This document shows, piece after piece, positions 17,592 to 26,587 of a stretch of 64,000 nt of DNA. The notes beneath the pieces are model-generated. The model saw only the letters and a list, made by a program, of their open reading frames with translations, was not told where the DNA came from and ran no database searches. Every line of letters begins with the position of its first letter. Position 1 is the stretch's first letter. Source of the DNA: Clostridia bacterium (GTDB lineage Bacteria > Bacillota_A > Clostridia > Oscillospirales > Acutalibacteraceae); NCBI GenBank assembly GCA_017456015.1, contig JAFTLL010000003.1, forward strand, positions 186,001 to 250,000, in the 5' to 3' direction. A program made the position numbers and the translations under genes.

Positions 17592-18302
17592 TTAAATATT
17601 GTTTATCGAAGCTGTTAAATCGTGCACAACAGCCGAGGCCAAGAGAATCCCCGCCGCGGCAGGCACAAAAGCCATGCTGGAAACCACCGGACTCCCCTCT
17701 GCATCAAATCGAGGTACTGTTTCCTCCGTAGAATAAACAACCTTTAAAGCCGAAACACCCCGTTTTTTCAATTCCCGACGCATAACCCGCGCCAATCGGC
17801 AAACCGAGGTTTCGTAAATATCTGCAAGGTGCAGTTGTTCCGGGTCCAGCTTGTTGCCCATTCCCATAGATGAAATTATCGGCGTTCCTGCGGCAGCCGC
17901 TTTTTCGCAAAGCGTAATTTTTGCAGTCACATTATCTACCGCATCTACAATATAATCATAGGCTGTAAAATCAAAATCGTCCGCCGTTTCGGGCAGAAAA
18001 AATATGGAACGTGCCGTTACACGGCAGTTTGGGTTAATATCCAAAACACGGCGTTTCATAACCTCTGCCTTTGGTTGGCCCAAGGTACTGTGCAAGGCGA
18101 TGGTTTGCCGGTTTAAATTTGTAATTTCCACTACATCCTTATCAATTAGGTCCAATGCGCCAATTCCGCAACGCGCCAGCGTTTCGGCCGCATGTCCGCC
18201 AACGCCTCCCAAACCAAAAACCGCAACGCGGCTACGGGAAAGAAGTCCTTGACCTTCTTCACCTATTAGTGCGATATTTCGCTCAAATTGTCGATTCAGC
18301 AT
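17592..18302 (-). CDS. tcdA: tRNA threonylcarbamoyladenosine dehydratase (ThiF/MoeB family)
   Basis: A 236-residue ThiF/E1-like protein with the ATP-binding GLGGVGGHAAETLARCGIG loop near residues 29-47 and the LIDKDVVEITNLNRQ adenylation motif. TcdA activates t6A37 of tRNA and cyclises it to ct6A. The gene begins immediately after the mnmA stop codon, so two tRNA-modifying enzymes form one transcript. A sulfur-carrier E1 role is the alternative, but no ThiS/MoaD gene is nearby. Confidence 0.9.
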   Translation of the reverse strand: MLNRQFERNIALIGEEGQGLLSRSRVAVFGLGGVGGHAAETLARCGIGALDLIDKDVVEITNLNRQTIALHSTLGQPKAEVMKRRVLDINPNCRVTARSIFFLPETADDFDFTAYDYIVDAVDNVTAKITLCEKAAAAGTPIISSMGMGNKLDPEQLHLADIYETSVCRLARVMRRELKKRGVSALKVVYSTEETVPRFDAEGSPVVSSMAFVPAAAGILLASAVVHDLTASINNI

Positions 18303-19376
18303 TTAAAGAATTGTTCCTCCCCCTAAAACCAAATCACCATCATAAAAGACAACAGCTTGTCCCTTTGCGATGGCTCTTTGCGGTGCATCAAAAACAACCT
18401 TAACGATATCATCTGATTGCACATAAACCACCGCCGGCTGTTCTTTTTGATTATAACGTATCTTAGCCTGCACAGAAATCGGCTTTTTCGGTTTTTCAAT
18501 CGACAGCCAATTTACAGAGTCAGCATACAACGTCTTTGTGAAAAGTTGTGCGTTTTCGCAAAGAATTACAGTATTCTTTTCTGTATCTTTTTCGGCAACA
18601 TACATCGGTTGCTTTAAGGACAGACCCAAACCGCGCCGCTGGCCTATTGTATAGGCCACGATGCCCTTGTGGGTCCCCAACACATTTCCCTTACTGTCAA
18701 CAAAAGAGCCGGATGGATAGGTTTTACCGGTATATCCAAGCATAAATCTGTAATAATCGCCATCCGGGACAAAACAAATATCCTGACTGTCGTTTTTTTG
18801 CGAATTGGAAAAGCCTTGCTCTGCCGCAATGGCGCGTATTTCCTGTTTGGTATAGATACCCAACGGAAGTTTTAACCGTTTTAAAATCTCCTGTGACAGC
18901 CCATACAAAACATAGCTTTGGTCTTTTGCCGTATCTACGGCCTTTTTAAGCATATATCGGCCGGATTTTGTATTTTGTTCGATGCGCGCGTAATGCCCAG
19001 TAGAAATATAAGAAATTCCACGCTTGTCCGCTTCTTCTAACAACATAGGAAATTTTATGCTCTGATTACAATAAAGACATGGATTCGGGGTTCCACCATA
19101 CTCATAAACCGAAACAAAACGGTCAACTACCGCGGATTGGAACTCCGGAATTCGGTCTAATAAAACAAAAGGAATATTTAATTTTTCCGCCACCTGCGCC
19201 GCCTGCTGCATATCATCATTTTCAGGATAAGGCAACCCGTTTTGATAATATGGATTATTGCGGCTGTAAAGTTTTAGTGTGGCTCCGGTACAGCAAAAAC
19301 CCGCAGACTGCAACAGATATACGGCGACCGAGCTGTCCACGCCGCCACTCATGCCAATCAAGATGTTATTTTCCAT
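18303..19376 (-). CDS. mnmA: tRNA 2-thiouridylase
   Basis: MnmA adds sulfur to U34 of tRNA-Lys, -Glu and -Gln. The 357-residue protein has the PP-loop GMSGGVDSSVAVYL at residues 8-21, the first catalytic Cys in PNPCLYCNQ, the second in SQDICFVPDG, and the GQRRGLGL motif of the central domain. ATG start. Normal length. Confidence 0.97.
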   Translation of the reverse strand: MENNILIGMSGGVDSSVAVYLLQSAGFCCTGATLKLYSRNNPYYQNGLPYPENDDMQQAAQVAEKLNIPFVLLDRIPEFQSAVVDRFVSVYEYGGTPNPCLYCNQSIKFPMLLEEADKRGISYISTGHYARIEQNTKSGRYMLKKAVDTAKDQSYVLYGLSQEILKRLKLPLGIYTKQEIRAIAAEQGFSNSQKNDSQDICFVPDGDYYRFMLGYTGKTYPSGSFVDSKGNVLGTHKGIVAYTIGQRRGLGLSLKQPMYVAEKDTEKNTVILCENAQLFTKTLYADSVNWLSIEKPKKPISVQAKIRYNQKEQPAVVYVQSDDIVKVVFDAPQRAIAKGQAVVFYDGDLVLGGGTIL

Positions 19377-19448
19377 AAACAGCTGTGTTTCTACCTTTCC
19401 TTATACATTACTTACTCATGGTAACATAATACCATCCAAATTGCAAGA

Positions 19449-19484
19449 AAAACAGCCGCCACAATTTGTGTGACGGCTGTTTTA
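19449..19484 (-). terminator. Terminator of rpsB-tsf
   Basis: Minus strand stem AACAGCCG(T)CACA with TGTG(G)CGGCTGTT, followed by TTTTCTT, directly after the tsf stop codon. Confidence 0.85.
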
Positions 19485-19494
19485 ACAGCAAAAC

Positions 19495-20403
19495 TTATTT
19501 AATCATGCTGGCAACTTCGTCTGCGAAGTTGTCTTCGCGTTTTTGGATGCCTTCGCCCTTCTCAAAACGAACATAAGAAGTGATTTTAATGTCCGCGCCG
19601 ATTTCTTTGGCCTTGGCAGCAACGTACTTACCAACCGTGTAATCGCCATCCTTAACAAAGGTTTGCTCGGTCAGGCAAACTTCGGAATAATATTTACCGA
19701 TTTTACCCTCAACAATCTTTGCCAGAACCTGTTCGGGTTTATTTGCCATTTTCGGGTCTTCTTTCATTTGTGTAACCAGAATGGCTTTTTCTTTTTCAAT
19801 TACATCTGCCGGAACAGAGGCAATGTCCAAATACGTGGGGTTGGCAGCGGCTACCTGCATCGCAACATCCTTTGCCATCTCCTGGAATACTGCGTTGTCC
19901 GCAGCGTCTGTTTCAAAAGCAACCATAACGCCGATACGGCCGCCGCCATGCACGTAACTGGCTACGACACCTTCATAACGGGCAAAACGGCGGATTTTAA
20001 TGTTCTCACGAACTGCAAGGAAGAATTCCTGCATCAAATCGGAGACCTTTGTGCCTTCATAGGAACACTCCATTAAAGCGTCAACATCGGCCGGGTTTTC
20101 TCTTACCACAACCATAGCAACCTTTTCGGTCAGTTCCTTAAATCCGTCACTATTGGCAACGAAATCGGTTTCTGCATTGATTTCAACAACAGCGCTTACA
20201 CCGTTTTCGCTGGCAACCAAAACTGCGCCCTCAGCCGCAACTCTGCCTGCTTTTTTTGCTGCCTGTGCAAGACCTTTTTCTCTTAAAAAGTCAACCGCAG
20301 CGTCCATATTTCCTTCGCATTCAACCAATGCTTTTTTGCAATCCATCATACCGCATCCGGTTTTTTCACGAAGCGTTTGTACATCTTTTGCTGTAAAAGT
20401 CAT
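19495..20403 (-). CDS. tsf: Elongation factor Ts
   Basis: EF-Ts exchanges GDP for GTP on EF-Tu. The 302-residue protein has the N-terminal UBA-like domain (TLREKTGCGMMDCKKAL), the TDFVANSDGF motif of the core and a second core subdomain, typical for Firmicutes. The start is ATG at 20401-20403 with AAAGAGGA upstream; a start 17 codons earlier is not supported. Encoded downstream of rpsB as usual. Confidence 0.97.
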   Translation of the reverse strand: MTFTAKDVQTLREKTGCGMMDCKKALVECEGNMDAAVDFLREKGLAQAAKKAGRVAAEGAVLVASENGVSAVVEINAETDFVANSDGFKELTEKVAMVVVRENPADVDALMECSYEGTKVSDLMQEFFLAVRENIKIRRFARYEGVVASYVHGGGRIGVMVAFETDAADNAVFQEMAKDVAMQVAAANPTYLDIASVPADVIEKEKAILVTQMKEDPKMANKPEQVLAKIVEGKIGKYYSEVCLTEQTFVKDGDYTVGKYVAAKAKEIGADIKITSYVRFEKGEGIQKREDNFADEVASMIK

Positions 20404-20478
20404 GCTAACATCCTCTTTCCAAAATGATTGTAAAAATGCCCGCATAGCGAGCATTTTTGCGTTTTAATAAGCTTAAAA

Positions 20479-21363
20479 TTATTCGGCTGCTGTTTCCTCA
20501 ACCTTTTCCTCAGTTTTCTTGGCGCGGGTCCTCTTTTTGGGCGCCTCTTCGGTAGCGGTTTCAGCGGCAGGGGCTTCCTCAACGGCCTTTTTACGGGTGC
20601 GCTTCGGTTTTTCTTCGGTAACCGGTTCCTCTACCTTTTCCTCAACCGGTGCTGTTTCTTCTGCAACCGGCAGAACCTGCTCGCCCTGTCTGCCTTCAAC
20701 GACGGCAGCGGCAATGGTTTGCGCAATCAATTTAACTGCGCGAATGGCATCGTCATTACCGGGGATAACGGCATCAATTTCATCCGGGTCACAGTTGGTA
20801 TCAACAATTGCAACAATCGGAATACCAAGCTTTTTCGCTTCGGCAACAGCAATTCTTTCTTTTCTCGGGTCGACGATAAACATTGCACCCGGAATGTTTT
20901 TCATATCCTGGATACCGCCGAGGAATTTCTCTAACTTTTCAATTTCTAAGCGGAGCTTGATAACCTCTTTCTTAGGCAAAAGGTCAAAGGTTCCGTCTTC
21001 GCTCATTTTACGGAGCTGATTCAAACGGTCAATACGACGACGAATGGTACGGAAGTTGGTAAGCATACCACCCAACCAGCGTGCGTTAACATAGGGCATA
21101 CCGCAATTGATGGCTTCCTCTTTAACCGATTCCTGCGCCTGCTTTTTGGTTCCGACAAAGAGAATGTCTTTTCCCTCCGCAGAAATATCGCGGACAAACA
21201 TATAGGCCTCATTCAATTTTTTAACGGTTTTCTGCAAATCAATAATGTAGATACCGTTGCGTTCCGTAAAAATATACGGAGCCATTTTGGGGTTCCAGCG
21301 TCTGGTTTGGTGACCGAAATGAACACCGGCCTCCAACAATTGTTTCATAGATACGACTGCCAT
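20479..21363 (-). CDS. rpsB: 30S ribosomal protein S2 with long charged C-terminal tail
   Basis: S2 of 294 residues. The core (residues 1-230) is canonical: [29 protein letters not shown] and [14 protein letters not shown]. After residue 230 comes a tail of about 60 residues, alternating Glu/Ala/Pro-rich and Lys/Arg-rich patches, which B. subtilis S2 lacks. Start ATG at 21361-21363 behind TAGGAGGA. Read from the promoter at 21497-21525 through a leader of about 125 bases. Confidence 0.97.
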   Translation of the reverse strand: MAVVSMKQLLEAGVHFGHQTRRWNPKMAPYIFTERNGIYIIDLQKTVKKLNEAYMFVRDISAEGKDILFVGTKKQAQESVKEEAINCGMPYVNARWLGGMLTNFRTIRRRIDRLNQLRKMSEDGTFDLLPKKEVIKLRLEIEKLEKFLGGIQDMKNIPGAMFIVDPRKERIAVAEAKKLGIPIVAIVDTNCDPDEIDAVIPGNDDAIRAVKLIAQTIAAAVVEGRQGEQVLPVAEETAPVEEKVEEPVTEEKPKRTRKKAVEEAPAAETATEEAPKKRTRAKKTEEKVEETAAE

Positions 21364-21496
21364 AATTTTTCCTCCTAAGGTTTTACCTCCGCACCGGTCT
21401 GCTTGCACGATTTTTCCGTTTATACGGCACCAAATCGGCAATCGCAATGCGTGCGTATTTTATTTACTGCAAATTTGGCATATTTACAGCCAATAA

Positions 21497-21525
21497 AGTA
21501 TAACACAACCTATTGGAAAAAGCAA
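21497..21525 (-). promoter_or_regulatory. Promoter of rpsB-tsf
   Basis: Minus strand TTGCTT (21520-21525), 17-base spacer, TATACT (21497-21502). The leader of about 125 bases contains two Shine-Dalgarno-like GGAGG stretches near 21,366-21,390; I could not fold it into a known ribosomal-protein leader with certainty. Confidence 0.6.
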
Positions 21526-21539
21526 GCAAAAATTACAAA

Positions 21540-23684
21540 TTATATAAATATTTTTGAAATTATATTCGTGGCGGTACACAATACGAAGCCGCAAACCGTC
21601 GGAATTAGAAAAGCAGCTACCGTCCATTTCCAACTGCCTGACTCTTTTTTTATGGTCATGAGTGTTGTGGAACAAGGCCAATGCATTAGAGAAAAGAGCA
21701 TGGTGTTTAATGCGGTAATTGCTGTCCAGCCATTGTCAACCAAAAGTTCTTTCAGCACACTAAGGTCATTGAGTTCCATTAAACTGCCGCTTGCCATATA
21801 GGTCATAATTATAATCGGTACAACAATTTCATTGGCCGGCAAACCTAATAAAAAGGCCACAAGAATCACGCCGTCCAATCCCATAAGTTTGCCTATCGGG
21901 TCGAAAAATGCTGTAATATATTGCAACAGTGTTGTCCCATTCACCGAAGTGTTCGACAAAACCCAAATCAACAACCCTGCCGGCACAGCAACGGCCGCCG
22001 CCCGACCAAGCACGAAAAGTGTACGGTCAAATATCGAACGGCAAATCACGCTGATGATTTTCGGTTTTCGGTAGGGCGGCAATTCCAGAGTAAAGGAGGA
22101 AGGCAGCCCTTTCAAAACGGTAGAAGACAAGAGTTTAGATATGCCAAAGGAAACCAATAGGCTGAATATAATCAGTGCGGTCAGGAGTAATGCCGACGAC
22201 AAGGAAGCGGAAAATCCTCCCGACACACCGACAAAAAACATGGTAAGAATGGCAATCAAGGTCGGAAAGCGGCCGTTGCAAGGGACAAAATTGTTTGTAA
22301 GCATGGCAATGAGTCGCTCTCGCGGAGAATCAATAATGCGGCAGCCGACAATTCCCGCTGCGTTGCAACCCAAGCCCATACAACAGGTCAATGCCTGCTT
22401 TCCACAAGCACCGCACTTTTTAAAAACCTTATCCAGGTTAAAGGCAATACGCGGCAAATAACCTAAGTCCTCCAACAATGTAAACAGCGGGAAAAAAATA
22501 GCCATCGGTGGTAACATAACTGAAACCACCCATGCTGTAACTCGGTATACACCATGAACCAACGCATCACAAATCCACGTGGGCATATGCAAGGTCAACA
22601 ACCAATCATAGAGTTTATCCCCTAATGCAAACAGGCCGGTACTTAATAGTTCAGAGGGATAATTTGCACCGGAAATGGTAATCCATAAAATGGCGGCCAA
22701 GAGTAAAAACATGGTCAAAAAGCCGGTGAACTTTCCGGTTAAAAATTTATCAATCCGTCGATCGGTTTTTTTGTGCGAAAGACTACATAAATCGGTTACA
22801 GCACGGTTCATCTCCTCAGCCCTATGTACAATTTCTCCCACAATCCGGTCCCGCAAATTTTCTTGCGTAATCCCCTGCCCACGTAAGTGCTGCTGCGTTG
22901 CCTCCAATGCGCTTGTTAAATCATAGTCATCCTTGATTTTTATGCCACGGTAATTTTCAAAAGAGGTAATCAACTCACCGCTATTTTCCAAAAGACGCAG
23001 AGACAGCCAGCGCTTTTCGATGTTGTATTTTTTTTCATCCAACGATGCGCTTAATTGGGTTACCGCCGCCTCTAACGGCGGCGTATAGGTTACTATCGGT
23101 TCTTGGCCTTTGTTTGTCGATTCGTGAACAATATCCAAAAGCGCTTCCAACAATTCTTCTGTCCCCTTTTTGTCGCGTGCCGAAGTGCCCACAACACGAA
23201 CCCCCAGGCGCTCTTCCAGTTCTTTTAAATCAATGCATATGTTTTTTTTGCGCGCGGCATCCATCATGTTTACACAAACAACTACATTCCGTGTAATTTC
23301 CAGCGTTTGCAAAACCAGATTCAGGTTGCGTTCCAGGGCGGTTGCGTCACAGACTACAACCGCACCGTCAATACCGCCGAAACACAGAAAATCACGTGCG
23401 ACCTGCTCCTCGGCAGAATGCGCAAGCAAGGAATAGCAGCCCGGTATATCCACAAAAACAAACCCTTGCCCTTTGTACTCACAATATCCCTGCGCATTGG
23501 TTACGGTTTTGCCGGGCCAGTTACCGGTATGTTGATTCATGCCTGTAAGAATATTAAAAATCGAACTTTTGCCTACATTAGGATTGCCTGCAAGTGCGAT
23601 GACTTTATCGTTATCGCGTTTTTTTTGAATATCAAATAAATCATCGGCCGCATATTTTCCGACCGATTGCTTGGTTAACCCCAT
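21540..23684 (-). CDS. feoB: Ferrous iron transporter FeoB
   Basis: FeoB imports Fe2+ across the membrane with an N-terminal G-protein domain. The 714-residue protein shows G1 GNPNVGKSS, the G3 DIPGCYSL, a helical GDI-like domain to about residue 260, then the Gate-type permease repeats with FTLLEDLGYLPR and CMGLGCNAAGIVGCRI cysteines. ATG start at 23682-23684, behind AAAGGGAG, overlapping the feoA end. Typical feoA-feoB operon of an anaerobe. Confidence 0.96.
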   Translation of the reverse strand: MGLTKQSVGKYAADDLFDIQKKRDNDKVIALAGNPNVGKSSIFNILTGMNQHTGNWPGKTVTNAQGYCEYKGQGFVFVDIPGCYSLLAHSAEEQVARDFLCFGGIDGAVVVCDATALERNLNLVLQTLEITRNVVVCVNMMDAARKKNICIDLKELEERLGVRVVGTSARDKKGTEELLEALLDIVHESTNKGQEPIVTYTPPLEAAVTQLSASLDEKKYNIEKRWLSLRLLENSGELITSFENYRGIKIKDDYDLTSALEATQQHLRGQGITQENLRDRIVGEIVHRAEEMNRAVTDLCSLSHKKTDRRIDKFLTGKFTGFLTMFLLLAAILWITISGANYPSELLSTGLFALGDKLYDWLLTLHMPTWICDALVHGVYRVTAWVVSVMLPPMAIFFPLFTLLEDLGYLPRIAFNLDKVFKKCGACGKQALTCCMGLGCNAAGIVGCRIIDSPRERLIAMLTNNFVPCNGRFPTLIAILTMFFVGVSGGFSASLSSALLLTALIIFSLLVSFGISKLLSSTVLKGLPSSFTLELPPYRKPKIISVICRSIFDRTLFVLGRAAAVAVPAGLLIWVLSNTSVNGTTLLQYITAFFDPIGKLMGLDGVILVAFLLGLPANEIVVPIIIMTYMASGSLMELNDLSVLKELLVDNGWTAITALNTMLFSLMHWPCSTTLMTIKKESGSWKWTVAAFLIPTVCGFVLCTATNIISKIFI

Positions 23685-23697
23685 ACACACACTCCCT

Positions 23698-23925
23698 TTA
23701 AATTTTACGAACAATCACCCCGGCTGCGTCCTCACTGCGAAGAGCGATGACCGCGCCTCGAATATAAAAAGCCACCGGGTCGCCCAGCGGACTGTGCAAT
23801 AGGCAAACCACTTGTGTGCCGTTAATCAAACCAATATCCTGCAAACGACGCCGGGTTTCATCCCTTGCTGTCAATTCCAGAACAACTGCTTTTTCGTTGT
23901 CTTTCAACGTGTTTAATGTATCCAT
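23698..23925 (-). CDS. feoA: Ferrous iron transport accessory protein FeoA
   Basis: A 75-residue SH3-like FeoA domain: RRRLQDIGLINGTQVVC and DPVAFYIRGAVIALR are family motifs. FeoA assists FeoB, probably through its G domain. ATG behind GGAGAGA, located directly before feoB. Confidence 0.93.
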   Translation of the reverse strand: MDTLNTLKDNEKAVVLELTARDETRRRLQDIGLINGTQVVCLLHSPLGDPVAFYIRGAVIALRSEDAAGVIVRKI

Positions 23926-23984
23926 TTCTTTCTCTCCTGCAATATTTCTATTCTATAACTAATATATGGGTTTTTTTGGGGTGT

Positions 23985-24022
23985 GCTACAAAAGAAAACA
24001 GCGGATACTGTGCATCCGCTGT
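23985..24022 (-). terminator. Terminator after the ylmC/ymxH-type gene
   Basis: Minus strand stem AGCGGAT-GCACAGT-ATCCGCT followed by GTTTTCTTTT, between the ylmC/ymxH-type gene and feoA. Confidence 0.8.
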
Positions 24023-24037
24023 ACATTATACACTTTG

Positions 24038-24328
24038 CTATTCGCCCGAAAGCGCGCCAAAAATCCCCCGCCTACGCCGTATATTGCCATGCGGAACCTC
24101 AAAATTCACCAGAATCGTATCCGAGCCTATGACCTCAATACAATCCCACGGTATTTTAAATTCCTCACAGCGGCCAAAGCCGAGACATCCGCGCTGGCCG
24201 AAAACAATAATCGAAACTAATTTGCCGCAACAAGTATCGACTTCAATATCACCAACACAGCCCAACAGCTCGCCGGTTTTTATACATATCACCTGTTTTT
24301 CACGCATTTCTACAATTCTGCAACACAT
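24038..24328 (-). CDS. YlmC/YmxH-family sporulation-associated protein
   Basis: A 96-residue PRC-barrel protein of the YlmC/YmxH type (MREKQVICIKTGELLGCVGDI, IPWDCIEVIGSDTILV). Members are conserved in spore formers and often follow sigG, as here, but the molecular role is unknown. The cysteine-rich sequence (eight Cys, including an N-terminal CC pair) is unusual for so small a cytosolic protein. Confidence 0.8.
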   Translation of the reverse strand: MCCRIVEMREKQVICIKTGELLGCVGDIEVDTCCGKLVSIIVFGQRGCLGFGRCEEFKIPWDCIEVIGSDTILVNFEVPHGNIRRRRGIFGALSGE

Positions 24329-24401
24329 ACTACAACCGCCCTTTCCTATTCACGCTATATTATATGCGCTCGTCGTAGCTGTGTTGCCTGACCATCCGGT
24401 G

Positions 24402-25169
24402 TTATTCACCTTTGATTTTATGCATTGCGCATTTTTCAAGACGTGAAACCTGCGCCTGACTGATTCCAATTTCTTGGGAAACCTCCATCTGTGTTTTTCC
24501 TTGCATAAAACGCAAATTTAAAATTGTTTTTTCTCTTTCGTTCAGGTTTTGGATTGCCTCTTTAAAGGAAATCTCATCTAGCCAATTTTTATCTTCGTGC
24601 TTGTCCCCCAATTGATCTAAAACAAAAATTGTATCGCCGCCGTCAGAATAAATTGGTTCATAAATTGACACCGGCTCAACAACGCTTTCTAAGGCAATCA
24701 CCACATCCTCCATTTTCATTTCTAACCGCTCGGCAATTTCCTCAATGCGCGGTTCACGATTGTTTTCATTGATGAGCTGTTCCTTTGCCTGCATCGCGCG
24801 GTAAGCAACATCTTTAATTGAACGGCTGACGCGAATAAAATTATTGTCGCGAAGATAGCGTCGAATCTCGCCGATTATCATTGGGACTGCATAGGTAGAA
24901 AAGCGTACATTCTGCTCAATATCAAAATTGTCAATCGATTTTATCAAGCCGATACAACCAACTTGAAAAAGGTCGTCTGGGTTTTCGCCCCGATTGATAA
25001 ATCGCTGAATCACACTTAAAACCAATCGCAGGTTTCCGTTAATAAGTTCGGTTCTGGCGCGGCTATTTCCATCTTTTGCCTCCCGCAAAAGTCTCTCCTT
25101 TTCCGCTTCACTTAATACCGGCAATTTAGAGGTGTTTACGCCGCAAATTTCCACCTTGTTGTATTGCAA
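24402..25169 (-). CDS. sigG: Late forespore sigma factor sigma-G
   Basis: Sigma-G drives late forespore transcription. The 255-residue protein begins with the hallmark NKVEICGVNTSKLPVL, has region 2 (QRFINRGENPDDLFQVGCIG, FSTYAVPMIIGEIRRYLRDN) and region 4 ending EIGISQAQVSRLEK. I choose TTG at 25167-25169, nine bases after AAGGAG; the longer reading from 25256 adds a non-conserved extension and crosses the probable promoter. SigE, its usual neighbour, is instead at 62,250. Confidence 0.96.
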   Translation of the reverse strand: MQYNKVEICGVNTSKLPVLSEAEKERLLREAKDGNSRARTELINGNLRLVLSVIQRFINRGENPDDLFQVGCIGLIKSIDNFDIEQNVRFSTYAVPMIIGEIRRYLRDNNFIRVSRSIKDVAYRAMQAKEQLINENNREPRIEEIAERLEMKMEDVVIALESVVEPVSIYEPIYSDGGDTIFVLDQLGDKHEDKNWLDEISFKEAIQNLNEREKTILNLRFMQGKTQMEVSQEIGISQAQVSRLEKCAMHKIKGE

Positions 25170-25198
25170 ATTCAAGCACTCCTTAATCTTTATACTTA

Positions 25199-25227
25199 GA
25201 TTATTGCCACTTAAATTTTCAATAACC
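25199..25227 (-). promoter_or_regulatory. Candidate forespore (sigma-F/G) promoter of sigG
   Basis: Minus strand GGCAATAATC (25199-25208) matches the sigma-F/G -10 pattern GGnrAnAnT. GGTTA (25223-25227) lies 14 bases upstream as a -35-like element. It is 29 bases before the TTG start. Confidence 0.5.
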
Positions 25228-25280
25228 TTAGGATGGAAAATTAAATATTTTTTCAATCGTCAAAAAACACTTGGTTTAGA

Positions 25281-25312
25281 CAAAGAAACACCCGGTGACC
25301 ATGCACCGGGTG
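25281..25312 (-). terminator. Terminator of the polysaccharide operon
   Basis: Minus strand stem CACCCGGTG-CATGGT-CACCGGGTG followed by TTTCTTTG, just after the last gene of the operon (25,317) and before sigG. Confidence 0.9.
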
Positions 25313-25316
25313 CTTC

Positions 25317-26546
25317 TTATGAATTAATTTCAAAAATATGCAGTTGTTTATAAAAAGCACGACGCTTTTTCGCATCAGCCAAAAGTGTTGTTATCAAAAT
25401 TCGCCTTCCGGTAATTCGATTAAAAAGAAAACAGACGCTTCGATACAGGAAAAAAAACACGTATAAAAACGGCATTTTCTTTATAATAGGATATTTAAAC
25501 CGAATGGTTCTATCCATCGTGTGTAACATATTACGGAAAACGCACTGATTTGTGCCGTTTTTACCCTGACGTGAAATTAACATCGTCGCTTGCGAACGCC
25601 TCATATTCTTTCTTCCAAAATTTCCACCGTCAAAAATATCCTGTATCAACTGATAACAAAGATTATCCGAAGCATCAGAACACCAATCGGGGCAAGGCGT
25701 ATGCAAATATAACGCACAGGTTTTTGTCATAATCTGCGCAAAAATGAAGAGACCGATTTCTTTTAAGAAAGGCAAAAAACTGTCTAACCAAAAATCTTGG
25801 GTTATTGTCTGCTTAACAAAGCATCCCCAATCACATAGGTGACGCAATCCAACACCCTCACCCAGCAGATGGTGTTGTGTATGAAGAAGAAGCGTCAAAC
25901 CATGATAAAGCGGCTCCGGCGCACGAAAAGAAAAACCGTCTTGCGTACAAATTTGATAGTGCTCAACTGCATCAGACACGAAATCACGAATTTTTGAACC
26001 AACGGGATCGAACGGAATTCCGAGAATTTCAAAATGCATTTCCAGATGTTCGCCCTTCTTTGAAAAAACGACATGATAATCGTGCTCATGATGCCAGCGT
26101 TTATAACCGGCCAATACCAATTGTTCCTCTACCTCTTCTTGCTGTACAGGGTCAATTAAGAAATCGACATCTCCAAAGGACCGCAGATGTGGCTTTGGGT
26201 AATACGAAGCAGAAACCGCACCTTTTAAAATAAAATAGGAGAAGTGATTTTTTTCCATAATATGTACCATGTTCTGTTGTGAACGCATGACATGCATGCC
26301 AGCAGACATCTTTTTCGTTGCCAATTCAAACCACGACTGCAAGATATCTTTCGGTATTTGGTCTTTGCAAGCAGCCGCTCCATCCAAAGCAAGAATCGAT
26401 ACGGTTTGGTTTATGCTTTCGTTGAAGATGACTTCCCAATCGATTTCTAACGGTAAATTTTTCACCGATTCCCCATGAATTGCAGCCGTCAGCAACTGTA
26501 ACAAGGCTTTTTGATTTGCAGATAAATCGTTATGATAATTTTGCAT
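25317..26546 (-). CDS. Nucleotidyltransferase-like protein (NTP_transf_5 family)
   Basis: A protein of about 409 residues of the NTP_transf_5 family, whose members sit in polysaccharide and peptide clusters. The core motif LKGAVSASYYPKPHLRSFGD followed by VDFLID matches the GS...DxD pattern of nucleotidyltransferases. The real substrate is unknown. I prefer ATG 26544-26546; a TTG at 26585 is possible but has no clear ribosome site. Last gene of the surface-polysaccharide operon, ending near the terminator at 25281. Confidence 0.75.
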   Translation of the reverse strand: MQNYHNDLSANQKALLQLLTAAIHGESVKNLPLEIDWEVIFNESINQTVSILALDGAAACKDQIPKDILQSWFELATKKMSAGMHVMRSQQNMVHIMEKNHFSYFILKGAVSASYYPKPHLRSFGDVDFLIDPVQQEEVEEQLVLAGYKRWHHEHDYHVVFSKKGEHLEMHFEILGIPFDPVGSKIRDFVSDAVEHYQICTQDGFSFRAPEPLYHGLTLLLHTQHHLLGEGVGLRHLCDWGCFVKQTITQDFWLDSFLPFLKEIGLFIFAQIMTKTCALYLHTPCPDWCSDASDNLCYQLIQDIFDGGNFGRKNMRRSQATMLISRQGKNGTNQCVFRNMLHTMDRTIRFKYPIIKKMPFLYVFFFLYRSVCFLFNRITGRRILITTLLADAKKRRAFYKQLHIFEINS

Positions 26547-26587
26547 AGCTAAATCAAAATCCAATCCAAAAAAATAAATGCGCAACT

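Noticed and set aside
21364..21496. Known ribosomal-protein leader or riboswitch upstream of rpsB
   Set aside because: No structure could be matched with confidence by eye.
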